The notes: generated by a model not told the origin, from the letters alone. A stretch of DNA of 64,000 nt from Alteraurantiacibacter hainanensis (GCF_036321025.1 NZ_JAZAPB010000001.1:1302001-1366000), one strand, 5' to 3'. Positions 8,454-17,300 are shown, counted from the stretch's first letter. Numbers and translations: made by a program.

Positions 8454-8993
8454 TCACCAACGCGGCGGGATAGCCGATCCCTCACTTTCGGTTGCGAAGT
8501 CCGCCCAGTTGAGTGTGAGTTTGTCGCCCTTCTCCTTGCGCAGAGCCTTGCGGTCGATCAGCTTGCTTCGCACTTCGAAGTCGGCGTCGATCTTCACGAT
8601 CAAAACCTTGCTGAAGTTGCGCTTGAGGTTGAGTGTGACAGTGTCCTTGGCTTTGAACGGGGTTATGGTCTTCACCTCGACGAAGTGATTGCCGATCTTG
8701 CCATCCGATCCTTGCGCGTAATTGCGATGCAGTTTGAGCCCATGGGTGATCGCACCATAGAGTTCGCCAAGGTCGCCATAGACCTGTAGGTGGCTGCCGG
8801 TGAGTTCGTGATAATCGATCGCCACGGCGAGCAGGTCTTGGAAAATCGGCACCAGGTCGACATCGAGGTCGGGGAACCGGGCTTCGAACTCCAAACGTTC
8901 GAGATGCGAGTTGATCTCGGTCCAAGTGATCCACTCGCCATCGTCATAGATGGCGTTATCGTCGTTCCACATGTCGGTTGGGCCGTGCATCAT
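8454..8993 (-). CDS. Uncharacterised protein with ExK motif (DUF6998-like)
   Basis: Protein of 179 aa. The centre reads GELYGAITHGLKLHRN (77-91), then GNHFVEVKTITPF (101-113) with E106-x-K108. That pattern is typical of PD-(D/E)xK nuclease-fold proteins, with D97 or an upstream acidic residue as a possible partner. The later SKVLIVKIDADFEV and LIDRKAL resemble proteins I associate with the DUF6998 family; this naming is from memory and uncertain. It lies in the lower-GC patch beside tRNA-Arg, where restriction or defence genes are common, but no methylase or second subunit accompanies it. Confidence 0.6.
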   Translation of the reverse strand: MMHGPTDMWNDDNAIYDDGEWITWTEINSHLERLEFEARFPDLDVDLVPIFQDLLAVAIDYHELTGSHLQVYGDLGELYGAITHGLKLHRNYAQGSDGKIGNHFVEVKTITPFKAKDTVTLNLKRNFSKVLIVKIDADFEVRSKLIDRKALRKEKGDKLTLNWADFATESEGSAIPPRW

Positions 8994-9292
8994 ATAGCCC
9001 GGACATTACTGCCGTACTCGTAAACGGATTATTTTTGTTTCGTCAGGTTTTACAACGCCGAAATCGGCCATCCTTGATGATGCTTTTCAGCCGATCTTCG
9101 CGCCACGGAACAGACCCCATGATGGAATGGCCCGTCCACCGCCAATCTGTCGGGTCTGCAGATCACTTCGCCCTCGGTCGCTGGTGCGCCCAGCAAATCG
9201 GCAAACCGCTGGAACTCGTCCCGCCAGCAGTGTGTCGCACAATGAGTGGTGAGCGTCTTTAAGTTGCCCTGATCCCGTTGCATTTCGAGAGC
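8994..9292. other. Unassigned lower-GC stretch next to tRNA-Arg
   Basis: No gene here can be supported. The best open frame is a 77-codon minus-strand frame at 9050-9283, starting 10 bp from the tRNA 3' end. Its translation (MQRDQGNLKTLTTHCATH at the start) resembles nothing I recognise, and other frames are interrupted. Position and composition fit degraded foreign DNA at a tRNA 3' end, but no integrase or duplicated tRNA end was found. Confidence 0.3.
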
Positions 9293-9369
<77 letters not shown>

Positions 9370-9451
9370 CAGTTGCCACCAATGGGCAGCGGCGCGCGCC
9401 GTAGCAATGGCATGGGCAAGAGCCAAGCGCAATCGTGCTTGGCCGCCGCGA

Positions 9452-9847
9452 TCACATCGCGCTGGGGAGCTGCAGCATCTCCGTGCCGTCTTCCTTGAAC
9501 ACGCGCACGTTGAAGCCGCCGCGGCGGCCGTCGCGCAGCGGGTAGTAGCCGACGGTGATGGTCTCGCCCGGTGCGAGCGTGCGGCGCGACCAGCCTGCGC
9601 GGCTCAGGTGATTGGGGCTCATGCCCTCGAACGCCCAGCGGCGCCCCTGTTCATCCCGCGCGTAGATGAAGGTGTGGGGATTGGTCCAAACCCAGCGCTC
9701 CACCGTCATGTCGGCGATGCGCGATTCCGATCCCCACTCGAACATGGCGGTGGAATGGTGCGCGGAACCCGGCACGCTCATCCCGGCCAGCACGGCAAGT
9801 GCGGAACCGGCGGCAAGCCCCATGCGGCGGATCGAAAAGGTTGTCAT
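9452..9847 (-). CDS. DUF6152 family secreted protein
   Basis: Protein of 131 aa with a signal peptide (about residues 1-29, ending GSA) and then AHHSTAMFEW. The AHHS...F start of the mature protein, the VERWVWTNPHTFIY core and the LAPGETITVGYYPLRDGRRGG strand region are the hallmarks of the DUF6152 family, whose function is unknown. It is divergent from the secreted protein at 10007, and the two share a 159-bp intergenic region. From family experience the two often occur together. The mature N-terminal His pair could bind metal, but this is speculation. Confidence 0.8.
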   Translation of the reverse strand: MTTFSIRRMGLAAGSALAVLAGMSVPGSAHHSTAMFEWGSESRIADMTVERWVWTNPHTFIYARDEQGRRWAFEGMSPNHLSRAGWSRRTLAPGETITVGYYPLRDGRRGGFNVRVFKEDGTEMLQLPSAM

Positions 9848-10006
9848 GTCATCGCTCTCCGGAAATTATCGGAACGGTGCAAAAGGCCCGGCCGGTGTTT
9901 CGCCACATAATGCCAGCAGAGACCGGACAAAATCAACCCGCAGCTTGACTTGCCCCGGCAAACCGCACCAATCATTGGGCAAAGACAATCATGACGGGTG
10001 AGGGAC

Positions 10007-10822
10007 ATGACGAAGAACTGGCAGGCAAGACTTGGTGGAATTGCGGCAATTCTGGCGGTGTGCGCCGGGCCGCTGCCGGTTACCGCGCAGGACGAAGGAT
10101 TTACTCCGCCGCGCGCCGATCAATATGCCCAGGTGACCGGCTGGCCCGACTTCACCGGCGTGTGGAACCCCGACTGGTCGATCCTGTTCGGGCGCAACGG
10201 GCGAGTGCCCGCCAACCCGGTTCTCACTCCCGAGGCCCAGGCCGCCTACGACGCTTTCCTCGAACAGCAGGAACGCGAAGGGGTGGACCAGTTCCTGCAG
10301 GTCAACTGCATCCCGCCCGGTATGCCCGGCATCATGCGCCAGCCCTATCCGATCGAATTTCTCTATTCCCCGGGCCGGGTGACGATCTTTGCCGAGACCT
10401 ATTCGCAGGCGCGGCGCATCTATGTCGATCCGGATCGCGACCTGCCCGAAGATCCCGATCCGCTGTTCAACGGCACCTCGGTGGGTTTCTGGGAAGGGGA
10501 CCGGCTGGTGGTGAACACCGTGGGCTTCAACCCCTACGTCACCTTCATGGCGGGCGTCACTCCGTCCGACGAGATGCGCATCCACGAACATTTCTGGCTC
10601 GATCAGGAAGGGACGCTGTGGCTGGAGACCACCATCACCGATCCGCAGGTCCTGGCAGAGCCGTTCGTGCAGACGCTGGCCTATTCGCGCCAGCCGGACT
10701 GGGAAATCCGCGAATACGTGTGCAACGAGAACAACCGGCTGGTGGACGACGAGAACGGCGCCAACGTCGATCTGGGGCTGGAAGAGGAAGGCGATCCCTT
10801 CGGCCCGCCCGTGGAGGACTAG
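10007..10822 (+). CDS. Uncharacterised secreted protein with PDFTGVW motif
   Basis: Protein of 271 aa with a signal peptide (hydrophobic stretch AAILAVCAGPLPVTAQ, cleavage near residue 27). The mature part has WPDFTGVWNPDW, a VNCIPPGMPGIMRQPYP segment, LFNGTSVGFWEGDRLVVNTVG and a late EYVCNENN. Such proteins are common in sphingomonads and marine gammaproteobacteria next to DUF6152 genes; no function is established. Two cysteines (VNC, YVC) could form a disulphide. ATG at 10007 was preferred to an in-frame GTG at 9998 because it gives a standard signal peptide. The C-terminus is strongly acidic. Confidence 0.75.
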   Translation: MTKNWQARLGGIAAILAVCAGPLPVTAQDEGFTPPRADQYAQVTGWPDFTGVWNPDWSILFGRNGRVPANPVLTPEAQAAYDAFLEQQEREGVDQFLQVNCIPPGMPGIMRQPYPIEFLYSPGRVTIFAETYSQARRIYVDPDRDLPEDPDPLFNGTSVGFWEGDRLVVNTVGFNPYVTFMAGVTPSDEMRIHEHFWLDQEGTLWLETTITDPQVLAEPFVQTLAYSRQPDWEIREYVCNENNRLVDDENGANVDLGLEEEGDPFGPPVED

Positions 10823-10865
10823 CCCGCTAACCGGATGGCAACCCGCCCTGCGCTACGGCGCGGGC

Positions 10866-11267
10866 ATGAATGCACCCACGCCAGAGTTCGCGTCGTCGAC
10901 ATCCCGCGCTCGTCGCCTCGTCGATGCCAGCAACATCGCCATGCGCTGGAAGGCCCTGATGGAAGCGGGCCAGGTCGTGGCCATGCTGGCGGGGCTGGAG
11001 GCCGAGCGCCCCAGCGCAGCAATCCGCGACTTTCCCTCCCTGATTCGCGGCAGCGAGCCGTGGCGGCAGGATCTGGCGGACAACGGGTGCGCGGATCTCG
11101 CCGCAGTGATGGAACCGGGCATATCCGCCCTGCTGGCAATCAACGCGCGCGGAACGGACTGCAGGCCGGCCGCGCAGGCCCTGTGGCGCGAGTTCGCGGC
11201 AGGCCGCTCCGCGCTTCTCGCCCTGCTGCCGCCGGTTCGCGAAGCGGAGTCGCCAAGAAGCGCATAG
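10866..11267 (+). CDS. Uncharacterised cytoplasmic protein
   Basis: Protein of 133 aa, mostly alpha-helical, with no signal peptide or membrane segment. I do not recognise a family. Features seen are an RRLVDASNIAMRWKALMEAG helix near the N-terminus and several Leu/Ala-rich helices (AVMEPGISALLAINARG, LWREFAAGRSALLALLPP). Codon use matches neighbouring chromosomal genes and it is read in the same direction as the mmcB-like gene 40 bp downstream, so it is probably real and possibly co-transcribed. Confidence 0.55.
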   Translation: MNAPTPEFASSTSRARRLVDASNIAMRWKALMEAGQVVAMLAGLEAERPSAAIRDFPSLIRGSEPWRQDLADNGCADLAAVMEPGISALLAINARGTDCRPAAQALWREFAAGRSALLALLPPVREAESPRSA

Positions 11268-11307
11268 CGCGCTTGACCGTGTTCGCTTTTCGTTCCAGTT
11301 TCCGGGC

Positions 11308-11838
11308 ATGGCCGATTCGCTGATCCACCCGACCGCATCCCCTTCCCGGAACGATACTGGGGACGATCCCATCACCTTGCGTTCGCGCGCCGTGTGCCGC
11401 GGCATCTCGCGCCTGTTCGCGCGCAACAACGTGTGGGCGCTGCCTGAAATGCCGCTGCGCAACGGCCGCCGGGCAGACCTGATGGGCGTGGACGCCAAGG
11501 GCAAGATCGTAATCGTGGAAGTGAAGACCGCGCGCGGAGACCTGCTGGGCGATGGCAAGTGGCCCGACTACCTCGATTTCTGCGACCGGTTCTACTGGGG
11601 CCTGCCGCCGGAACTGGACCGCGCCTGCCTCGACGGACCCGATTTCAAGCCCGAGTGCTGCGGCGTGATCGTGGCCGACGAATACGATGCGGAAATCGTG
11701 CGCCCCGCCCCCAGTCACCCGCTGGCCGCCGCACGCCGCCGCGTGGAGATGGAACGCCTTGCCCGCACGGCGCTGCGCCGGTTGCTGGTGGCAGCAGACC
11801 CGCACTGCAACACCTGGGGCGCGGACCTGGCGGGGTGA
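11308..11838 (+). CDS. mmcB: MmcB family DNA repair protein
   Basis: Protein of 176 aa matching MmcB (formerly DUF2161-type), a PD-(D/E)xK-fold protein that in Caulobacter is part of the SOS response to mitomycin C. The nuclease-like core is GRRADLMGVDAKGKIVIVEVKTARGD in outline: Asp57 and then the E71-x-K73 motif, followed by DYLDFCDRFYWGLP. The C-terminus carries an Arg-rich helix (ARRRVEMERLARTALRRLL). No obvious LexA box was found upstream by eye, so SOS control here is unproven. Confidence 0.85.
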   Translation: MADSLIHPTASPSRNDTGDDPITLRSRAVCRGISRLFARNNVWALPEMPLRNGRRADLMGVDAKGKIVIVEVKTARGDLLGDGKWPDYLDFCDRFYWGLPPELDRACLDGPDFKPECCGVIVADEYDAEIVRPAPSHPLAAARRRVEMERLARTALRRLLVAADPHCNTWGADLAG

Positions 11839-11914
11839 CCCGGTCGCCGCGATGAACACACCGGCTGGCGAATGCGCTGGTCCATTGCGGCGGCAGTTGG
11901 CATAAGCGCGGCAA

Positions 11915-12631
11915 ATGCTTGCCGCCATCATCCTGTCCGCCGTGGCCATGACGGCCATCGTCGCCGTGCGCTACCTGGTGACGAGTGGCGGCTTTGCCTT
12001 TGCCACCAGCCGCGTGCGCCCGGGCCTCTATGACGGGCTGAACCCGCAGATCCGCAAGGAAATCGGCTGGTCGCTGGCCTCCGCAGCGATCTACGGCGTT
12101 CCCGCCGGCATCGTCGCCTGGGGCTGGCAGGAGCATGGCTGGACGCTGATCTACACCGATTTCGCCGCCTGGCCGCTGTGGTACCTTCCGCTTTCGCTGT
12201 TCCTCTACCTGTTCGCCCACGACACCTGGTTCTACTGGACCCACCGTCTGTTGCACCGGCCGAAGTGGTTCCGCCTGGCACACGCGGTCCATCATGCCAG
12301 CCGTCCGCCCACGGCATGGGCGGCGATGAGCTTCCACCCGATCGAGGCGCTGACCGGCGCCGTGGTGATCCCGGTGCTTGTCTTCCTGATCCCCGTGCAT
12401 ATCGCCGTTCTGGGGCTTGTGCTGGCGATCATGACGGTGATGGGTGTCACCAATCACATGGGCTGGGAGATGTTTCCGCGCTGGCTCGTTCATTCCCGCG
12501 TAGGGAATTGGCTGATAACAGCCAGCCATCACCAGCGGCACCATGACGAATACCGCTGCAACTATGGCCTCTACTTCAGATTTTGGGATCGCTTGTGCAA
12601 CACCGATCGCGGGCTGGCAAAGCCCTCTTAA
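11915..12631 (+). CDS. Fatty acid hydroxylase / sterol desaturase family protein
   Basis: Membrane di-iron oxygenase of 238 aa. The histidine clusters that bind the two irons are HDTWFYWTHRLLH (His102, 110, 114), HAVHH (123-127) and SHHQRHH (204-210). Hydrophobic segments near residues 2-20, 55-72, 88-103 and 150-176 fit about four membrane spans with the His boxes on the cytoplasmic face. Substrates in the family include sterols, fatty acids and carotenoids; a carotenoid or hydroxy-fatty-acid role is possible but not shown. The 3' end overlaps the start of the downstream DUF2141 gene. Confidence 0.85.
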   Translation: MLAAIILSAVAMTAIVAVRYLVTSGGFAFATSRVRPGLYDGLNPQIRKEIGWSLASAAIYGVPAGIVAWGWQEHGWTLIYTDFAAWPLWYLPLSLFLYLFAHDTWFYWTHRLLHRPKWFRLAHAVHHASRPPTAWAAMSFHPIEALTGAVVIPVLVFLIPVHIAVLGLVLAIMTVMGVTNHMGWEMFPRWLVHSRVGNWLITASHHQRHHDEYRCNYGLYFRFWDRLCNTDRGLAKPS

Positions 12632-13074
12632 TTCTCCTTGCCGCCACCGTTCTGGGCGCTCCGGCGGCGCAGCCTGCCGCGCAACCCGGTGCCGCGCGCG
12701 GCGCTCAGGTGACCATCGAGGTAACCAACCTGCGAAACCATGACGGCGTGGTGCGCGCCTGCATGACCCGCGACGCGAATCGGTTCCCGCGTTGCCAGGA
12801 TTCCTCGCAGGGCTATCGCGTGGTCGTTCCTGCCGGGCAGGCGGCCACACTGCGGTTCGATGGCGTGACACCGGGCACCTATGCCATCGCCCTGCTGCAC
12901 GACGAGAACGACAACGGCCGCGCAGACCGCGTGCTGGGCATGATGCCGCGCGAGGGCTTCGGATTTTCCAACGACGCGCCCGTCAGCATGGGCCCGCCGG
13001 CCTTCACCGACGCGGCCATCAGTGTCGGCGCGACGTCAATGCGGCAGACGATCCGCATGCGCTACATGCTGTAA
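12595..13074 (+). CDS. DUF2141 secreted protein (copy 2)
   Basis: About 159 aa with a signal peptide (ALLILLAATVLGAPAAQ) and a DUF2141 domain: VTIEVTNLRNHDGVVRACM near the start, then YAIALLHDENDNGRAD and a C-terminal RQTIRMRYML. It parallels the copy at 3115 in the Asp/Asn-rich YAIA-HD-N-NGR segment and in the tail. The start chosen is GTG at 12595, which overlaps the end of the hydroxylase gene; a TTG at 12583 in the same frame is the alternative. Overlap implies co-expression with the hydroxylase. Function unknown. Confidence 0.75.
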   Translation: MQHRSRAGKALLILLAATVLGAPAAQPAAQPGAARGAQVTIEVTNLRNHDGVVRACMTRDANRFPRCQDSSQGYRVVVPAGQAATLRFDGVTPGTYAIALLHDENDNGRADRVLGMMPREGFGFSNDAPVSMGPPAFTDAAISVGATSMRQTIRMRYML

Positions 13075-13151
13075 TCAATAGGGATTGGGCCGGAACGCGC
13101 GCGTAAGTCCGGCGCAACTTCACACAATTTTTACCAAAAATCGCCAAAGGT

Positions 13152-13168
13152 GTCTTTGCTAGAAAGAC
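13152..13168. promoter_or_regulatory. Inverted repeat upstream of the PAS-like gene
   Basis: GTCTTT-GCTAG-AAAGAC is a perfect 6-5-6 palindrome lying 22-38 bp before the start of the gene at 13190. Size and position fit a repressor or activator site. No cognate regulator is identified. Confidence 0.35.
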
Positions 13169-13189
13169 TAAAGGGAAGGCGATTTCGGC

Positions 13190-14560
13190 ATGGACACTTT
13201 GCGCGGCAATTTCGGGGCTCTCGACACGGCTGATCTCGGCCCGGGCTTCGATGCACCGGAGGACGAGCACGACAGCACGGTGGACGATTCGCCGCCGCCC
13301 GCCATCGGCACGGACGAGCGCCGCATGCAGGTGCGGGCCTACAATTTCTGGGCCAGCCTGCTGGACGAGCGCAATTTTCCCGCCATCGAGGATCTCGATC
13401 CCGATGCCCTGCCCGACTTCGGCCCCAACAGCGTGCTGCTGGATTTCTCGCGCGGACTGGAAAATCCTGAAGTCGCCTATCTGGGCCACCGCCTGGCCGA
13501 GGAATGTGATACCAGCGAAACCGACATCAGCCAGCTTACCGACGTTCCAGCACGCTCGCTGCTGAGCCGCATCACCGACCATTACATGCAGATCATCGCC
13601 AACCAGGCTCCGATCGGTTTCGAGGCCGAGTTCGTGAACCAGCGCGGCGCTACCATCCTCTATCGCGGCATCCTGCTGCCCTTCTCCAGCGACGACGAGA
13701 GCATCGACTTCATCTACGGCGTCATAAACTGGAAGGAGATGGCGGATTCCGGCGTTTCCGACGAACTGCTGCTGGAAATGGATCAGGCTGTCGATCTGGA
13801 CGGAGACGATGTCGTTCTCGAGGAACCGCGCCGCCAGGTGCAGGACGAGATGGTCGACTGGGCCGACGGCCCCTCCGTGCCGGCAGCCTCCAGGGTCGAT
13901 ATTCCGGAGCCCGCATTCGGACAGGGCGCCGATGCCCCCGCCGATCCGGCGGACATGGAGCTTGCCGACTGGCTCGCCGCTGCCCGCGAAATGGCCCAGA
14001 CCGCCCAGAACAGCGAGGAACGCACGCGCTCCTCGCTCTACGAAGCCGTATCGCGCGCCTACGACTTTGCCGTCGCCGCGCTCGATGCGCCGGAGGACTT
14101 CGCGGAACTGCTGTCCGATTCCGGCCTGACCATGCAGGAGCGCGCTCCGATGACTCCGGTGGTGAAGCTGGTCTTCGGCGTGGACTACGACAAGACCCGC
14201 CTCACCGAATACGCCGCGGTCCTTTCCTGGGCCAGGCGCACCGGGGTGGAGCGCGGCGCGCTGGGCGACCATCTCAAGACGGCCGAAGGCGGCCTGAAGG
14301 GCGTGATTGCCGCAGAGCGTGCCTACCGCCGCGAACAGGATGGCAAGCCCGCCGCACCCAAGCCCCGCGGACCGAAGAAATCCGTCGTGCGCAAGCTGCG
14401 CGCCATGGAACCGCGCCGGCTTGAATCGCTCGGCGGCGAAGGCGAGGAATTCGGCCTGGTGATGATCCGTCGTTCGGAAACCGGCGAAGTGCTGGTGCTG
14501 GGCGAAGTGCCCGCCAACGCCGCGCTTATCGAGAAGGCCGCGCGCGAACTGCTGGACTGA
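13190..14560 (+). CDS. PAS-domain-like protein of unknown role
   Basis: Protein of 456 aa without membrane segments. Residues about 45-185 look like a PAS_5-type sensor fold: RAYNFWASLLDERNFPAIED at the start and ILYRGILLPFSSDDESIDFIYG at the end. The middle is acidic and Pro/Ala-rich, probably disordered. The C-terminal half is helical with a basic segment (KPRGPKKSVVRKLRAM) and ends near EVPANAALIEKAARELLD. No kinase, GGDEF or DNA-binding domain is visible, so it may act as a sensor partner for another protein. A palindrome and an AAGGGAAGG-type ribosome site precede the start. Confidence 0.65.
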   Translation: MDTLRGNFGALDTADLGPGFDAPEDEHDSTVDDSPPPAIGTDERRMQVRAYNFWASLLDERNFPAIEDLDPDALPDFGPNSVLLDFSRGLENPEVAYLGHRLAEECDTSETDISQLTDVPARSLLSRITDHYMQIIANQAPIGFEAEFVNQRGATILYRGILLPFSSDDESIDFIYGVINWKEMADSGVSDELLLEMDQAVDLDGDDVVLEEPRRQVQDEMVDWADGPSVPAASRVDIPEPAFGQGADAPADPADMELADWLAAAREMAQTAQNSEERTRSSLYEAVSRAYDFAVAALDAPEDFAELLSDSGLTMQERAPMTPVVKLVFGVDYDKTRLTEYAAVLSWARRTGVERGALGDHLKTAEGGLKGVIAAERAYRREQDGKPAAPKPRGPKKSVVRKLRAMEPRRLESLGGEGEEFGLVMIRRSETGEVLVLGEVPANAALIEKAARELLD

Positions 14561-14629
14561 CGACTGGCGATCCCACCCCCCACCGCGGGGGGTGGGCATC
14601 GGCAGGGAATTTGGGTAGCGGAGGCGGCC

Positions 14630-15769
14630 ATGCCCCTGCTTGCCCGGCACCCCCTTCGCGTCCAGCCCTATTTCGGCCATCGCTCACGCGACCGGCTGGT
14701 GCTCTCCGCCCGCGCGCTCCGCGCAAAGCCGCCGGGTTTCGACCAACGCTCTCGCCTGCGTGCAGTGAAGACGATGGTCACGCAGTTCGTCAGCCACGAG
14801 ATGGCGAGCATCCCGGTGACGCTGGAGCTGGAAGGCGACGGCGGCAAGATCCTGGAGCACGAGGGGCACACGAACGACGAAGGCTATGTCCATTTCGACG
14901 TCGCGCTCGACCCCCACTGGGATCTGCCCGAACACCCGGCGTGGGAACTCGGCCGGATTCGCTGGGTCAACATCGAGGGCCCCCAGGTCGAGGACGTGCA
15001 CATCCTGGCACCGGGCAGGGACAGCAGACTGGCGGTAATCTCCGACATCGACGACACCATCATCGAAACCGGCATCACCGGCGGGCTGCGCAGCGTGATG
15101 CGCAACTGGAAACGCGTCTTCGCGCAGCTGCCGCACGAGCGCGTGCCGGTCCCCGGTGCCGACGCATTCTACGGACAGCTGGCGGGCGGCGTGCTCGAGC
15201 GCGGCGAACACCGCCCTGCCTCGCGCATTCCGGCCACCAAGCGACCGTTCTTCTACATCTCATCGAGCCCGTGGAACCTGTTTTCCTACCTCGTCGCTTA
15301 CCAGCGGCTTCAGGGGCTTCCACTCGGCCCGCTCAAATTGCGCGACTGGGGATTCAACCGGCGGACGCTGGGCAAGTCCAGCCACGGCGCACACAAGGAT
15401 GCCGCGATAGACGGCATCCTGGGCATGTATCCGGACCTTCGCTTCGCCATGATCGGCGACGATACCCAGGGCGATCTTCCCGCGTTCGCCCGCGCGGTGG
15501 ACATGTACCCGGATCGCGTCGCCGCCGTGTTTCTGCGCACGGTTTCGGGGCACACCTTCTCGCCGGAGGAAGAGGCCGCCTGTAGTGCGATACGGGACGC
15601 CGGCGTGCCGATATGGCTGGGCGACAGCTACGACGCCGGCCTCGATTTCCTGCGCACCCTCGGCTTCACGCCGGGCGGCGAAACCGAGCAGATCGTCAAG
15701 ACGGTCGAAAAGGTCGAGGATGCCGGGAGCCCTGCCGAAGAGCCCGGCCCGGCTTCGGAGACCGCGTAA
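14630..15769 (+). CDS. App1-type phosphatidate phosphatase family protein
   Basis: Protein of 379 aa resembling the catalytic domain of yeast App1, a Mg-dependent phosphatidate phosphatase of the HAD superfamily. The catalytic motif SDIDDTI (138-144, DxDDT) is intact. Other conserved elements are ATKRPFFYISSSPWNLFSYL, KLRDWG, KSSHGAHK and MIGDDTQGD (HAD motif IV). The N-terminal roughly 130 residues form the beta-rich extension typical of bacterial App1-like proteins. The C-terminal 30 residues are acidic and probably disordered. ATG at 14630 follows a GCGGAGG ribosome site. Together with two DAG kinases it suggests DAG/phosphatidate cycling (inference). Confidence 0.88.
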   Translation: MPLLARHPLRVQPYFGHRSRDRLVLSARALRAKPPGFDQRSRLRAVKTMVTQFVSHEMASIPVTLELEGDGGKILEHEGHTNDEGYVHFDVALDPHWDLPEHPAWELGRIRWVNIEGPQVEDVHILAPGRDSRLAVISDIDDTIIETGITGGLRSVMRNWKRVFAQLPHERVPVPGADAFYGQLAGGVLERGEHRPASRIPATKRPFFYISSSPWNLFSYLVAYQRLQGLPLGPLKLRDWGFNRRTLGKSSHGAHKDAAIDGILGMYPDLRFAMIGDDTQGDLPAFARAVDMYPDRVAAVFLRTVSGHTFSPEEEAACSAIRDAGVPIWLGDSYDAGLDFLRTLGFTPGGETEQIVKTVEKVEDAGSPAEEPGPASETA

Positions 15770-15821
15770 TTCTTCAGTTCCGGTTCATGGTGCAAGCCGC
15801 TAGGCTGGGCACCTGTAGATC

Positions 15822-17291
15822 ATGGCTATGCTGAAGACCCTCGTCGTTCGCCTGCTGGCCGTGCTGGCCATGCTCGCCGTTACCGTGCAACCGGCGGCGG
15901 CGCAGGGCGTGAGCGTACTGCGCGACGCCGAGACCGAGGCCTTGCTGCAGGACATGGTCGATCCGCTGGCCGAAGCGGCCGGGCTCGGCGAAGGCGCGGT
16001 GGAAATCGTGCTGCTGAACGACAGCTCGATCAATGCGTTCGTTGCCGGGGGGCAGCGCATCTACGTGCATTCGGGCCTCATCAATGCCGCAGACAGCGCC
16101 AACGAGGTGCAGGGCGTGCTCGCGCACGAACTGGGCCACATCACCGGCGGCCACATCAACAGGTTTTCCGAAGGCGCGGGCAATGCGAGCCGCATCACCC
16201 TGCTGTCGACGCTGCTTGCCGTGGGCGCTGCGCTGGCGGGCGGGGGTGAGGCGGCAATGGGCGTGCTCGCCGCCGGGCAGCAGGCCGCCATGGGCAGTTT
16301 CCTCGCCTTCAGCCGTGTGCAGGAAGCCAGTGCCGATGCGGCCAGCGTGGACTATCTCGAGTGCGCGGGGATCGACGGGGCGGGCCTGATCGCATTCTTC
16401 GGCAAGCTTCAGAACCTCGAATATCGCTACAATGTCCCGCAGGATTCAGATGCCGGCTATGCCCGGACCCATCCGCTGACGGGCGATCGCATTTCCCGGC
16501 TGGAAGACGAATTGGCCATCAGGGCCGACCGAGATGGGCCGCCGGCCGATCTCGTGGCCAGCATGGAGCACATCCCGTCCACTCCGGGCGCGGAGACAAT
16601 CCAGCGCGAGCCAGGCGAGTGCAGGTCCTCGCCCCTGCCCACCGCCGATCTCGAGGAGCGTTTCCAGCGCGCCAAGGCCAAGCTGTACGGCTACCTCGCT
16701 CCGCCGGAGAGGACCTTGAACGCATTTCCCGTCTACATGACGGGCGCGCCTGCACGCTACGCTCGCGCCTACGCCTTCCACCAGCAGGCCAAGGTGGACG
16801 AGGCGCTGGAAGAGGTGGACGCGCTGATCGCGATGGACCCCGACGATCCCTATTTCCTCGAGCTGAAGGGCCAGATCCTGCTGGAATCGGGCCGTGTTGG
16901 CGAGGCGATCCCGGCCCTGCGCGAGGCAACCGAGATGACGGGCTCCAATCCGCTGATCGCTTCCACCCTGGGTCACGCGCTGATTGCCACCGAAGACCCC
17001 GAGTATTTCGACGAGGCCGAACAGGTCCTGCGTGCAGCCGTCGGGCGCGACCGGGAGAACCCCTTCGCCTGGTATCAGTTGGGAGTCGTCTACGGCCAGC
17101 GCGGAGACATTCCGCGCGCCCGCCTTGCCAGTGCCGAACAGCAGATCATGCAGGGCAATTACCAGGCCGCGCTGGTCAATGCGCAGGCGGCCGAAGGGGG
17201 CCTTCCCACCGGTTCGCCGGACTGGATTCGCGCGCAGGACGTGGCCCTGCAGGCACGCGGGCTGCTTGAACGCCAGCGGGATCGCAACTAG
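15822..17291 (+). CDS. M48 family periplasmic metalloprotease with TPR region
   Basis: BepA/YfgC-like protein of 489 aa. A signal peptide (about residues 1-28, ending AAAQG) directs export. The zinc protease domain has HELGH at 102-106 and the third ligand in QEASADAAS about 60 residues later; SINAFVAGGQRIYVHSGL precedes it. The C-terminal 200 residues carry TPR-like repeats (ALEEVDALIAMDPDDPYFLELKGQILLESG in outline). Such proteins handle outer-membrane protein quality control in the periplasm. The downstream DsbA-like gene begins 9 bp after the stop, so both probably serve envelope protein folding. Confidence 0.9.
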   Translation: MAMLKTLVVRLLAVLAMLAVTVQPAAAQGVSVLRDAETEALLQDMVDPLAEAAGLGEGAVEIVLLNDSSINAFVAGGQRIYVHSGLINAADSANEVQGVLAHELGHITGGHINRFSEGAGNASRITLLSTLLAVGAALAGGGEAAMGVLAAGQQAAMGSFLAFSRVQEASADAASVDYLECAGIDGAGLIAFFGKLQNLEYRYNVPQDSDAGYARTHPLTGDRISRLEDELAIRADRDGPPADLVASMEHIPSTPGAETIQREPGECRSSPLPTADLEERFQRAKAKLYGYLAPPERTLNAFPVYMTGAPARYARAYAFHQQAKVDEALEEVDALIAMDPDDPYFLELKGQILLESGRVGEAIPALREATEMTGSNPLIASTLGHALIATEDPEYFDEAEQVLRAAVGRDRENPFAWYQLGVVYGQRGDIPRARLASAEQQIMQGNYQAALVNAQAAEGGLPTGSPDWIRAQDVALQARGLLERQRDRN

Positions 17292-17300
17292 GCATCTTAC

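Noticed and set aside
8225..8485. 86-codon minus-strand frame overlapping the methyltransferase gene end
   Set aside because: Its second half is antisense to the methyltransferase C-terminus and the frame has no recognised domain.
9050..9283. 77-codon minus-strand frame next to tRNA-Arg as a protein gene
   Set aside because: No recognisable family, no clear ribosome site, and competing frames look equally plausible; kept only as a note for the stretch.
7579..9292. Integrase gene or direct-repeat attachment sites of an island
   Set aside because: No integrase motifs were found and no copy of the tRNA 3' end was seen near 7.6 kb, so no attachment sites are annotated.
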